Positions 1 to 5,512 of a stretch of DNA of 5,512 bases are shown in pieces. The translations under genes were made by a program, and so were the position numbers. Origin of the DNA: ANME-2 cluster archaeon (lineage in GTDB: Archaea > Halobacteriota > Methanosarcinia > Methanosarcinales > Methanogasteraceae); the NCBI GenBank assembly GCA_003601535.1, contig PIXW01000143.1, positions 1 to 5,512 of the forward strand, written 5' to 3'. The first letter of the stretch is position 1; each line of letters begins with the position of its first letter. The notes beneath the pieces were generated by a model that saw nothing but the letters and a program-made list of their open reading frames with translations, made no database searches and was not told the DNA's origin.

Positions 1-1
1 A

Positions 2-391
2 ACATCATTAATTAAATTAAAATGGAAAAAGACATGGTTATCGGATGTGCAAGGAGGAATTTTCACCACCGTCTGTAGTGTTTCCAGGAGGTGTAGCTTT
101 GTGGATGGATTTTTGTGGGTGGATTCGGAATTTACCGGATTTAAAAAGTATTATACCGATAAACTATTCATAATGCCGAAAAAGGAGGCGAAAGGGAAAG
201 AATTAACCGCTGATGCGAAAGCGTGGAACTGGATTAATACCGATGATCTAACTATAGTAGTTCAGCGATGCACTCACCGTTACCGGGTTATAACATCAGC
301 AGGTATCGTGAATGCGCATGTCCTCGATTGTGTCTGCCATCAGCATTCGGGATCACGGGTATGGAACTTCACAATCGAACCGCATAAGTAG
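2..391 (+). pseudogene. C-terminal remnant of an IS5-type (DDE_Tnp_4-like) transposase
   Basis: The frame is open from the left window edge to a TAG at 389-391, so the piece is 5'-truncated by the window; the first possible start inside (GTG at 47) is unlikely to be real. The recognisable part is VDSEFTGFKKYY followed by MPKKEAKGKELTADAKAWN (about 119-231), which matches the block around the second catalytic Asp of DDE_Tnp_4 transposases (usual form: DSGFTGIKKY, then PKK.KGKELT..EK..N). The Asp is present at 122-124. In the next block the family has VVEHxIGxIKRYR, whereas here it reads VVQRCTHRYR: the catalytic Glu is Gln (263-265) and about three residues are missing. The tail VWNFTIEP resembles the usual GLWNFRI ending. 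The lost Glu and the deletion indicate a dead copy. Identification is by family pattern recall, not by a search. No terminal inverted repeat or target duplication could be made out. Confidence 0.7.
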
Positions 392-428
392 GGGCATGAA
401 TAGAATCGTTCCTGGTGACTGCCGGAAT

Positions 429-1367
429 ATGAATGAACTTACGCGATGCAATCTCTGTGAATGGAGATGTGGAGTAAACCGGCTCAAAGGTGAGCGCGGC
501 GTCTGCAGGGCTGGGCTGCCGCATATCGCATACACGATGCTCTCAAAGACGCTCCACAGTTACTCGGTCACCATGCTCGGATGTTCCTTCCGGTGCATCT
601 ACTGCAATGCGTACCGGATATCACAGTACCCTGACGCATGTTGGTTCTACCGGGATTATGTGGAGCCGGCAGTGCTTGCGGATGAAGCGATGGCGAGAAT
701 GATGCCTGACACCGATAAGATCAGTTTCACAGGAGGCGAGCCAACGATCCATCTGCCGTACATCGAGGAGGTGGTGCAGAAGATCCATGAGAGCAATCCT
801 GATATCGGCGTTGGGATCGCAACCAATGGTTTCTGCACACCTGATACCCTGGAACGGGTGATGGACATATCTACATCGATCTCCTTTGAGATCAAGGCGT
901 ATGATACTGATGTGCATCAGATGCTGACAGGTGCACCGTCTGCGCCGGTACTCAGAAATGCGAGCGTCCTTGCAAAGAGAGCCAGAGAGGATATCCGTGT
1001 CTTCAGAACGGTGGTGATACCAGGCATAACCGAGCACCAGATCGCAAAGATCGCAGCATTCCTTGCAGAGATCGATCCATCGATACCGTATCGATTGATC
1101 GGGTTTCGACCGAACTTCATACTGTACTACCATCCAGGACCGAGCAGGGATCTGATGAACGATCTGACCCGCCAGTGCAAAGATATCGGTCTCACTGATG
1201 TGGCGTGGTCAGGATATTATCCGGCTGAGATTCCAGCCAGCGGCAGCGAGGCAGAACTCGCTGCGCAGTATCTCAAACGTGCTGGCTGCAATCAGCGTCC
1301 GAGATTGTGCGGTGAATGTGCACTCAGGGATCAATGTCCTGCATGTCTGCTCGAGCCATGGAGCTAA
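429..1367 (+). CDS. Radical SAM enzyme, PflA-related, with N- and C-terminal cysteine clusters
   Basis: A 312-residue protein of the radical SAM superfamily, which uses a [4Fe-4S] cluster and S-adenosylmethionine to start radical chemistry. The cluster motif is CSFRCIYC (Cys52, Cys56, Cys59; CxxxCxxC), followed by the SAM-binding TGGEP at 101-105 and a TIM-barrel-like strand/helix alternation. The N-terminus carries C7-x2-C10-x3-C14-x11-C26, a pattern known from PflA-like proteins such as the AmmeMemoRadiSam and PflX groups. The C-terminus adds Cys287, 294, 297, 303 and 306; C-x2-C-x5-C-x2-C resembles part of a SPASM/twitch auxiliary-cluster motif. The substrate is unknown. I chose ATG 429 because it puts the first Cys at residue 7, as expected for the family. 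ATG 396 (11 residues longer) is possible, and a further upstream start at 312 would run through the transposase relic. A weak GGTGA lies at 413-417, farther from the start than usual. It converges on cdhD with a 3-nt gap. Confidence 0.85.
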   Translation: MNELTRCNLCEWRCGVNRLKGERGVCRAGLPHIAYTMLSKTLHSYSVTMLGCSFRCIYCNAYRISQYPDACWFYRDYVEPAVLADEAMARMMPDTDKISFTGGEPTIHLPYIEEVVQKIHESNPDIGVGIATNGFCTPDTLERVMDISTSISFEIKAYDTDVHQMLTGAPSAPVLRNASVLAKRAREDIRVFRTVVIPGITEHQIAKIAAFLAEIDPSIPYRLIGFRPNFILYYHPGPSRDLMNDLTRQCKDIGLTDVAWSGYYPAEIPASGSEAELAAQYLKRAGCNQRPRLCGECALRDQCPACLLEPWS

Positions 1368-1370
1368 ATA

Positions 1371-2681
1371 TCACTCTACCTTCATACGAACCCAATCCAC
1401 GATATCTGCAGGTTCACTATTACCATTGCCGCGCAGCATACCTGTCACTGTCTTCAACGCCTGAACCGATGTTGGATGCATCATCATGAACAGATCAACG
1501 CCTGCAAGCGCAAGCGCAAGCCCTGTTGTAATCTCCCAGATCGGTCCCCTGTACTCACGGGGTCCCCAGTCCGAATCCTCTTTGATCGGCGATGTGCTCA
1601 TCCATGCCTCTCGCGCGCCCCATGCGTTCGTGGTTCCTGACGACATCGGGAAGTTCAATTCCTGATCCCCGATTAAACCTGCGATCCGGATCCGCTCGAT
1701 ATTCGAGTATGCGTAATCAAGACCATAACCGAGCGCTGCTGTTGTCGGATCCATCACGATATCACTGCGCTCGATCCCGCACTGTTTCATCAGTTTGCGG
1801 TTGAGTTCCTTCTGCGCATTGATCTCGAGCTGCGTCCACGAAAGAATCGCATGTCCGTACTTCTTTGCAGCGCCTGCAATCCGCTGGTAATCCATATTGA
1901 GATTCGCGGAAGCAATCAGACATCGTTCGCCCTCAGCAGCTTCTGCTGCCTTTTCAAGAACCTCTGGATCCTTATCAGGACTGCCAGAACCACCGATGAT
2001 GAGCGGAACATCGACCGCCTGCAGGACATCCTCGACCACCTTCGCTGCCTCTCCGGGAGGAGTGTCCTTGATCGACGGATCGGTGCTGATCAGGTGGATC
2101 GTGACCATATCAGCGCCAAATTTTGAAACTACCTTCTTTGCCCACTCGGATGGACTTTCGAGCACATCCTCGTAGTTCATGCGTACAGCGCGTGCCATCC
2201 CAATGGGCATGTCAAAGACATCGATGGAGACATGGTTCGGGTTGGGCATCGGCGCATCAAAGTAGAATGGCAGTGCATGTTCGCCACCAAGCGTAACCGT
2301 GTTCTTGCGGGTTCCGCCGTCAGAGGATGTCGCACCAAGTACAACCTCCTCGATTCCATACTTCCATTCAGAGACCGTGTCCACGTCAAACGATGCCGGG
2401 ATCAACTCCTGCGGGATTGCGGACGGTACTGTTGCCGGTGTCGGTTCTGTGGGAAATGGTAGTGCTGATTCGACCTCGCAACCCAGCATCCTGGCAAGAT
2501 CAACCAACCGCGCTGCAATCTGGATAGCCTCGTATCCGGCTGCCTGCGCCACCCCACGATCGATGCCTGCACCGGTGTCGATAAGTTCAATCTCGAAATC
2601 CCCTTCTATCTCAACACCTTTCAGTTCAAGTACATCTTCGAGTAATTTGTTCAGTTCGGCTAGCGTAATGGTTGGCGTCAT
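1371..2681 (-). CDS. cdhD: Acetyl-CoA decarbonylase/synthase delta subunit (corrinoid Fe-S protein small subunit)
   Basis: A 436-residue protein, full length for the family. CdhD pairs with CdhE to form the corrinoid iron-sulfur protein that carries the methyl group between tetrahydro(methano/sarcina)pterin and the acetyl-CoA synthase centre of the cytoplasmic ACDS complex. Residues 1-75 form the N-terminal region, and a Pro/Thr/Ala-rich linker covers about 77-95. The remainder is the TIM-barrel domain, with highly conserved stretches including [16 protein letters not shown] (132-147), [14 protein letters not shown] (195-208), [14 protein letters not shown] (228-241), [18 protein letters not shown] (310-327), [15 protein letters not shown] (344-358) and MMMHPTS (399-405). 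These closely match what I recall of Methanosarcina CdhD. The start ATG has no Shine-Dalgarno sequence; a TATA-like box about 29 nt upstream suggests a nearly leaderless mRNA. No cdhE, cdhC or cooC neighbour is present: the next gene downstream is convergent, and cbiO lies upstream after a 223-nt gap. No frameshift or missing block is visible. Confidence 0.97.
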   Translation of the reverse strand: MTPTITLAELNKLLEDVLELKGVEIEGDFEIELIDTGAGIDRGVAQAAGYEAIQIAARLVDLARMLGCEVESALPFPTEPTPATVPSAIPQELIPASFDVDTVSEWKYGIEEVVLGATSSDGGTRKNTVTLGGEHALPFYFDAPMPNPNHVSIDVFDMPIGMARAVRMNYEDVLESPSEWAKKVVSKFGADMVTIHLISTDPSIKDTPPGEAAKVVEDVLQAVDVPLIIGGSGSPDKDPEVLEKAAEAAEGERCLIASANLNMDYQRIAGAAKKYGHAILSWTQLEINAQKELNRKLMKQCGIERSDIVMDPTTAALGYGLDYAYSNIERIRIAGLIGDQELNFPMSSGTTNAWGAREAWMSTSPIKEDSDWGPREYRGPIWEITTGLALALAGVDLFMMMHPTSVQALKTVTGMLRGNGNSEPADIVDWVRMKVE

Positions 2682-2705
2682 GCGGTTTCAATGTGATCGG
2701 AGGTT

Positions 2706-2714
2706 TATTAAATA
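2706..2714 (-). promoter_or_regulatory. cdhD: TATA-like box proximal to cdhD
   Basis: On the minus strand this reads TATTTAATA, centred about 29 nt before the cdhD ATG. Archaeal TATA boxes lie roughly 25-30 nt before the transcription start, so the start would fall within a few bases of the ATG. The lack of any GGAGG or GGTG between box and start codon fits a leaderless message. This is inference from spacing and composition; no clear BRE purine block was found. Confidence 0.5.
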
Positions 2715-2740
2715 TTGCAGATTGTCGAGACTGCTAACTC

Positions 2741-2754
2741 AATTTTTAAAAATG
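2741..2754 (-). promoter_or_regulatory. Alternative AT-rich promoter-like element
   Basis: The minus strand reads CATTTTTAAAAATT, a near-palindromic A/T block. Used as a TATA box it would start transcription near 2720 and give a leader of about 39 nt, but that leader contains no ribosome binding site, so it is the less favoured choice for cdhD. Confidence 0.25.
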
Positions 2755-2761
2755 AGATTTG

Positions 2762-2820
2762 CTGATGTTAACCACCTTCTGCAACATTCCGGATTTCCTG
2801 ATCAGAGGTCATGCCATCAG
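2762..2820. promoter_or_regulatory. Cluster of CTGAT/ATCAG inverted motifs upstream of cdhD
   Basis: CTGATG at 2762-2767 and CATCAG at 2815-2820 form an inverted pair. A perfect 8-bp palindrome CTGATCAG sits between them at 2798-2805. The pentamer CTGAT or its complement thus occurs four times in 59 bp. This arrangement would suit a dimeric repressor or activator site, but no known operator was recognised and short palindromes arise by chance. Confidence 0.3.
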
Positions 2821-2823
2821 TTG

Positions 2824-2833
2824 ATTAAATATT
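2824..2833 (-). promoter_or_regulatory. Distal TATA-like box, repeat of the proximal decamer
   Basis: The minus strand reads AATATTTAAT, identical to the decamer at 2707-2716. A start about 27 nt downstream would fall at about 2802, on the CTGATCAG palindrome. It may be a second, upstream cdhD promoter; it lies about 70 nt after the cbiO stop codon. Confidence 0.35.
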
Positions 2834-2904
2834 TTACGCATGATTATGATAATTGCGGGACCACCTCCATAATCCAAAGTTTATACGACCGGACGCCCGT
2901 GTCC

Positions 2905-4053
2905 TCACAGAATTATCTCGCACTCGATCTGCTGCCCATCTCTCGTATTCCGTTCCGAAACCCGAGACAAAACAAGATCCGCCATGCCGCCTGATGCCAG
3001 AACAAGAACATTTAACCCGCGGACTGCTGCGGAAATTGCAGACTGGATCACATCGGTCGAATAATCACAGGTGATCCCGAGTTCCACCGCCACAGCCTTC
3101 GAAGCAGTTCCCATCGCTCCGATTCTGTCGAAGTCCCGGTTCCGCACCGCAGAACAGATGGCAGCCATATCAATTGTACCTCTCACGACACGTATAACAT
3201 CGATACGCCCGTGAACATGCTCATTCTTATCGAATCCGTCCACAAGATCAAGCACATCCCGCGGCATTGTACAACCGGTGCAATCCAATATTTTACGATT
3301 TTTAAATTCGATAAAAGTCTTTGTGACGGTGGGAAATCTAAGTTTAGTCTCGCCTATCAGTTTCTTGTCGCCAAAAATCTCACGCGGTGTTCCTGACCTA
3401 TAAACAGTTCCTGATTTTAGCACATAGATCTCATCTGCCCATGATAGTGCGAGATCCACATCATGGGTCGAGATGATGATGGACTTTCCTGCAGCAGTGA
3501 GTTCCTCTGTGATCTCAACGATCTCTGTAGTACTCTCCGGGTCGAGTCCGGATGTGGGCTCATCAAGTACAATGATATCAGGCTCCATTGCAAGAACGCC
3601 TGCTATTGCAACCGTCTTCTTCTGACCGCCACTCAAGTTGTCCACGTTCCGGTCTCGCAGGTCACTGATGCCGAGCATCGTCAACACGTCCTCAACTCGC
3701 GTCTCGATCTCATACCGGGAAAGTCCCAGATTTGCAGGTCCGAATGCAACATCGTCCCGGACGGTTGGAGCAAACAACTGATCATCAGGGTCCTGAAATA
3801 CAAGCCCGACCGTTCTTCGAATAGTATCGATATTCTTATCGGTTATCTCCGCGCCATTCACATACACCGCCCCGGCAGTCGGGCGGTACAGTCCGTTGAA
3901 GTGCAGGAAGAGCGTGGATTTGCCAGAACCGTTCGGACCTATGATTGCTGTCTTCTTACAACGTCTCGCTTCAAAGTTGATCCCGTTTAATGCACGGGCT
4001 CCATCCGGATAGGTGTAATGTAGATTTGAGGTGCGTAAAACGATATCGTCCAA
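2905..4053 (-). CDS. cbiO: ECF-type cobalt transporter ATPase with extra C-terminal domain
   Basis: A 382-residue ABC ATPase that would hydrolyse ATP on the cytoplasmic face to drive metal uptake with CbiQ. The motifs are all intact: Walker A GPNGSGKST (39-47), Q-loop VFQDPDDQLF (85-94, typical of CbiO/EcfA), signature LSGGQ (140-144), Walker B IIVLDEP (160-166, Glu165), D-loop SGLD (168-171) and switch His197. The ABC domain ends near 240. Residues 248-382 form an extra domain that typical CbiO proteins (about 240-290 residues) lack; it contains CTGC (258-261), HVH (279-281) and two hydrophobic strands, one before AMGT and one before SGGM. I chose the TTG start because AGGTGATC (4057-4064) matches the archaeal anti-Shine-Dalgarno and GGTG lies 6 nt from it. 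GTG at 4062 is possible but overlaps that site. The gap to cbiQ is 11 nt, so translation is probably coupled. Cobalt is inferred from the CbiO/CbiQ type; another ECF substrate such as nickel or a vitamin cannot be excluded. Confidence 0.93.
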   Translation of the reverse strand: MDDIVLRTSNLHYTYPDGARALNGINFEARRCKKTAIIGPNGSGKSTLFLHFNGLYRPTAGAVYVNGAEITDKNIDTIRRTVGLVFQDPDDQLFAPTVRDDVAFGPANLGLSRYEIETRVEDVLTMLGISDLRDRNVDNLSGGQKKTVAIAGVLAMEPDIIVLDEPTSGLDPESTTEIVEITEELTAAGKSIIISTHDVDLALSWADEIYVLKSGTVYRSGTPREIFGDKKLIGETKLRFPTVTKTFIEFKNRKILDCTGCTMPRDVLDLVDGFDKNEHVHGRIDVIRVVRGTIDMAAICSAVRNRDFDRIGAMGTASKAVAVELGITCDYSTDVIQSAISAAVRGLNVLVLASGGMADLVLSRVSERNTRDGQQIECEIIL

Positions 4054-4056
4054 TAC

Positions 4057-4064
4057 GATCACCT
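4057..4064 (-). promoter_or_regulatory. cbiO: Ribosome binding site deciding the cbiO TTG start
   Basis: The minus strand reads AGGTGATC, an 8-nt match to the complement of the archaeal 16S rRNA 3' end. It directly abuts the cbiQ stop codon (TAA at 4065-4067), and its spacing points to TTG at 4051-4053 rather than the in-frame GTG inside it. Confidence 0.75.
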
Positions 4065-4853
4065 TTAAATCAGGACTCGATCGATATACACGAGAGATAG
4101 AACCATAACTATAGATCCAACACATAAGAGCGCATTTTCGATTGCGAGAGGCTTGCACCGGACGATCCTCGAATTGACACTGTAGCCACGCGAAAGCATT
4201 GCCATGTACACTCGCTCACTCCGGTTGAATGCGCGCAGTATCAGTGCGCCCCCGGTCTCACCAAGATTCTTCATGCGTTTCACATACCCGAGCCGGTCTG
4301 AAAAGCCGCATCTCGACTCCTTTGCTTGGGTCATCCGCACATTCTCCTTCGATAGCAGCTGGATGTAGCGCAGCATCATCGCAGCAAGATCGACCACCAC
4401 ATTCGGGACCCTGAACCACCTCAACGCATCCATCGCATCGGTGACCGGAGTAACCACGATGAATAGATTTAAAACCGAGATCGACGCCATCAATCTGGTA
4501 AATAGCAGGAGAGCGAATGACAGGGACTCGTTATAAACAGAAAATCCTCTGAAATACCATATTTCGTCACTGCCACCATAAGTAAAAGCTACGACAACGA
4601 GCACAACGATTGCGATGCTGAACGGCACGATCAACCGTTTCAGAAGTGTTCCTGGAGATATTCCAATCACAAGTGAGGTGAGTGTAGATAAAGTAAATAT
4701 TACAATGGGGATTTCAGGGTGCAGGAGCGCAGCGATCCCGAACAGGAGCACAACGACAAAAATAATCTTCACTCTGGAATCGAGACGGTGGAGAGGCGTG
4801 TCCCCCCCAACCGTCAGGTCCTCGAAGTTCACCCTCGTATGCTGAACCTTCAT
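4065..4853 (-). CDS. cbiQ: ECF transporter transmembrane T-component (cobalt type)
   Basis: A 262-residue integral membrane protein that would couple CbiO ATPases to a substrate-binding component. The N-terminus has the family motif DTPLHRLDSRVKIIF (18-32). Hydrophobic segments lie at about 28-46, 47-65, 74-92, 112-133 and 238-257. The cytoplasmic coupling region has MMLRYIQLLSKENVRM (159-174) and two ECF-T coupling motifs: SRCG (180-183), where many relatives have ARG, and NRSERVYMAMLSRGY (210-224). The ATG at 4853 is preferred; an in-frame TTG at 4883 would add ten residues encoded by the IscB end hairpin and is unlikely. There is no Shine-Dalgarno in front: the sequence is TAAGATG, where TAA is the iscB stop. 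The gene precedes cbiO by 11 nt. The N-terminus looks complete, so the element inserted just upstream, not inside. The partners CbiM/CbiN are not in the window and could lie beyond iscB. Confidence 0.93.
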   Translation of the reverse strand: MKVQHTRVNFEDLTVGGDTPLHRLDSRVKIIFVVVLLFGIAALLHPEIPIVIFTLSTLTSLVIGISPGTLLKRLIVPFSIAIVVLVVVAFTYGGSDEIWYFRGFSVYNESLSFALLLFTRLMASISVLNLFIVVTPVTDAMDALRWFRVPNVVVDLAAMMLRYIQLLSKENVRMTQAKESRCGFSDRLGYVKRMKNLGETGGALILRAFNRSERVYMAMLSRGYSVNSRIVRCKPLAIENALLCVGSIVMVLSLVYIDRVLI

Positions 4854-4854
4854 C

Positions 4855-5512
4855 TTAACTGCGCAAGGAGACCCCGTCCGCAAGGGTGGGGAGGAATTGC
4901 GCCTCCTGTATAATTCCTTTTGCTCTTTCCAGAAACGTTAGCTTCTTACTATTCACAGAAACACCGATTTTACTTCCATCCACAGATCGGATGTCGAAAT
5001 AACCAGATCTTCTTAATCCGTGCACAAAACACTCTTTGTTGTCGTATTTCACTTTATCATACCTCCTGAATCCATTTACTTCTTTTACAGTGTTTCGTTT
5101 TAAACGCCCGCCTTTGAGGAAGTTAGCTTTGTATAATGATCGGTTTTGTCGCCTTACCTGTTTTCCGATGATGATGCTATCAGATCGCGTCTGCCCATTA
5201 CCGCCGGCGATCACATACGCATCATTCGCGTGGGATTTAGGTAAACCAAGTTCGATCCGATCATGCTTTGTGATGTACCCGAAGGTCTGATTGCATTTCA
5301 ACAGATCAACGATTCTCCGCCGCACAATATTCATGAACGCGGTTGCTTTCAGCGTCTTTTCGGCTTTCGCCTGTATTCTCGGATATCCGAACTCCTCTGC
5401 TGTCCGGTTGCCCTTCGACTGATTGCATTCGTGGCAGGCTATCGTGAGATTCGATACGCGATCCGAACCTCCTCGGGACTTCGGGATGATGTGTTCTATC
5501 TCCAGCGGCACG
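4855..5512 (-). CDS. iscB: IscB RNA-guided nuclease, C-terminal part (5' end outside window)
   Basis: About 219 codons of a gene whose start lies beyond the right edge; the GTG at 5511 is an internal Val codon. IscB proteins are Cas9-related nucleases of IS200/IS605-type elements guided by an omega RNA. Numbering from that Val, the HNH domain shows [18 protein letters not shown] (4-21) with His7 and Asn21, then [10 protein letters not shown] (26-35) with a likely zinc pair Cys26/Cys29. RuvC-III follows as [10 protein letters not shown] (93-102) with His94 and Asp97. The basic [16 protein letters not shown] (120-135) and the segment to about 205 fit the C-terminal target-recognition region. 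No stop or frameshift interrupts it. Normally the omega RNA lies upstream of iscB, hence outside the window. The final Ser codon and the TAA probably come from host DNA in front of cbiQ. No TnpA transposase is visible; such elements usually move in trans. Confidence 0.93.
   Translation of the reverse strand, partial: VPLEIEHIIPKSRGGSDRVSNLTIACHECNQSKGNRTAEEFGYPRIQAKAEKTLKATAFMNIVRRRIVDLLKCNQTFGYITKHDRIELGLPKSHANDAYVIAGGNGQTRSDSIIIGKQVRRQNRSLYKANFLKGGRLKRNTVKEVNGFRRYDKVKYDNKECFVHGLRRSGYFDIRSVDGSKIGVSVNSKKLTFLERAKGIIQEAQFLPTLADGVSLRS
4861..4902. repeat. Hairpin at the 3' end of the IscB element (IS200/IS605-type end)
   Basis: A perfect 6-bp outer inverted repeat, GCGCAA (4861-4866) and TTGCGC (4897-4902), encloses a weaker inner ACCC/GGGT stem (4871-4874, 4884-4887). 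The heptamer CGCAAGG is directly repeated at 4862-4868 and 4879-4885. On the iscB strand the segment encodes the C-terminal [12 protein letters not shown]. That kind of ending, with a GC-rich palindrome inside the last codons, is familiar from TnpB/IscB genes of IS200/IS605-type elements. The exact element boundary cannot be fixed; it is probably at or within a few bases of 4861. Confidence 0.6.

Noticed and set aside
621..1133. Open frame of 170 codons on the - strand
   Set aside because: It is antisense to the radical SAM gene, with no recognisable motif and His/Cys/Arg-rich composition typical of a shadow frame.
1504..1519. Short GCGCAA-type tandem repeat
   Set aside because: It simply encodes the Ala/Leu-rich LALALAG helix of CdhD.
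2811..2873. Tiny leader ORFs between cbiO and cdhD (8-10 codons)
   Set aside because: They are very short, and the GGAGGTGG-like sequence is badly spaced for the later ATG; no sign of coding.
2891..2904. GGAC...GTCC hairpin just after the cbiO stop as a terminator
   Set aside because: The stem has only 4 bp with no T-run following; archaeal termination usually needs a U-rich tract.
2299..2994. Open frame of 231 codons on the + strand
   Set aside because: It is antisense to cdhD and extends into the promoter region. It is Ser/Thr-rich low-information sequence typical of a shadow frame.
3463..3990. Open frame of 175 codons on the + strand
   Set aside because: It is antisense to the cbiO ATPase domain, which is plainly the real gene.
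4054..4158. Longer cbiO from an upstream ATG at 4158
   Set aside because: It would overlap the cbiQ C-terminus by about 90 nt. The 35 extra residues do not look like an ABC domain, and the strong ribosome binding site points to TTG 4053.
4802..4808. Run of seven C as a frameshift or phase-variation site in cbiQ
   Set aside because: The frame is intact through it, it encodes ordinary Gly codons, and seven bases alone are weak evidence for slippage.
4854..4883. Longer cbiQ from a TTG at 4883
   Set aside because: The ten added residues are encoded by the IscB end hairpin in another frame, and ATG 4853 gives a family-like N-terminus.
1..5512. CRISPR array, tRNA or rRNA genes
   Set aside because: No regularly spaced repeats, tRNA cloverleaf arms or rRNA signature stretches were seen on either strand.

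Overview
The window most likely comes from a methane-metabolising archaeon related to Methanosarcina (methanogen or ANME-type methanotroph; the genus cannot be told from this sequence). The best evidence is a complete gene for CdhD, the small corrinoid iron-sulfur protein subunit of the archaeal acetyl-CoA decarbonylase/synthase complex (ACDS). Supporting signs are archaeal AT-rich TATA-like boxes, a GGTGATC-type ribosome binding site, and an archaeal cobalt-type ECF transporter module. Base composition is moderate, with AT-rich intergenic DNA.

Layout, left to right. (1) Positions 2-391, + strand: the decayed C-terminal part of an IS5-type (DDE_Tnp_4-like) transposase, running off the left edge. 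(2) 429-1367, + strand: a radical SAM enzyme of the PflA-related group, with extra cysteine clusters at both ends. (3) 1371-2681, - strand: cdhD, convergent with the radical SAM gene and only 3 nt from it. (4) 2682-2904: AT-rich intergenic region with two copies of a TATA-like decamer and short palindromic CTGAT/ATCAG motifs, taken as the cdhD promoter region. (5) 2905-4053 and 4065-4853, - strand: cbiO and cbiQ, the ATPase and the transmembrane T-component of an ECF-type (probably cobalt) importer; transcription order is cbiQ then cbiO. CbiO carries an extra C-terminal domain of about 135 residues. (6) 4855-5512, - strand: the C-terminal part of an IscB RNA-guided nuclease (HNH and RuvC-III visible), whose 5' part lies beyond the right edge. 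Its last codons lie in a hairpin typical of IS200/IS605 element ends, and its stop codon is 1 nt before the cbiQ start.

How the genes fit together: CbiQ/CbiO would power cobalt uptake, and CdhD works as part of a cobalt-corrinoid methyl carrier, so the neighbourhood links metal supply to a corrinoid enzyme. No substrate-binding component (CbiM/CbiN) and no cdhE or other cdh gene is visible here. Two mobile-element traces flank the block: a dead transposase on the left and an apparently intact IscB on the right. The IscB element appears to have inserted directly in front of cbiQ, removing any native leader and placing iscB, cbiQ and cbiO in one tightly packed co-directional series.
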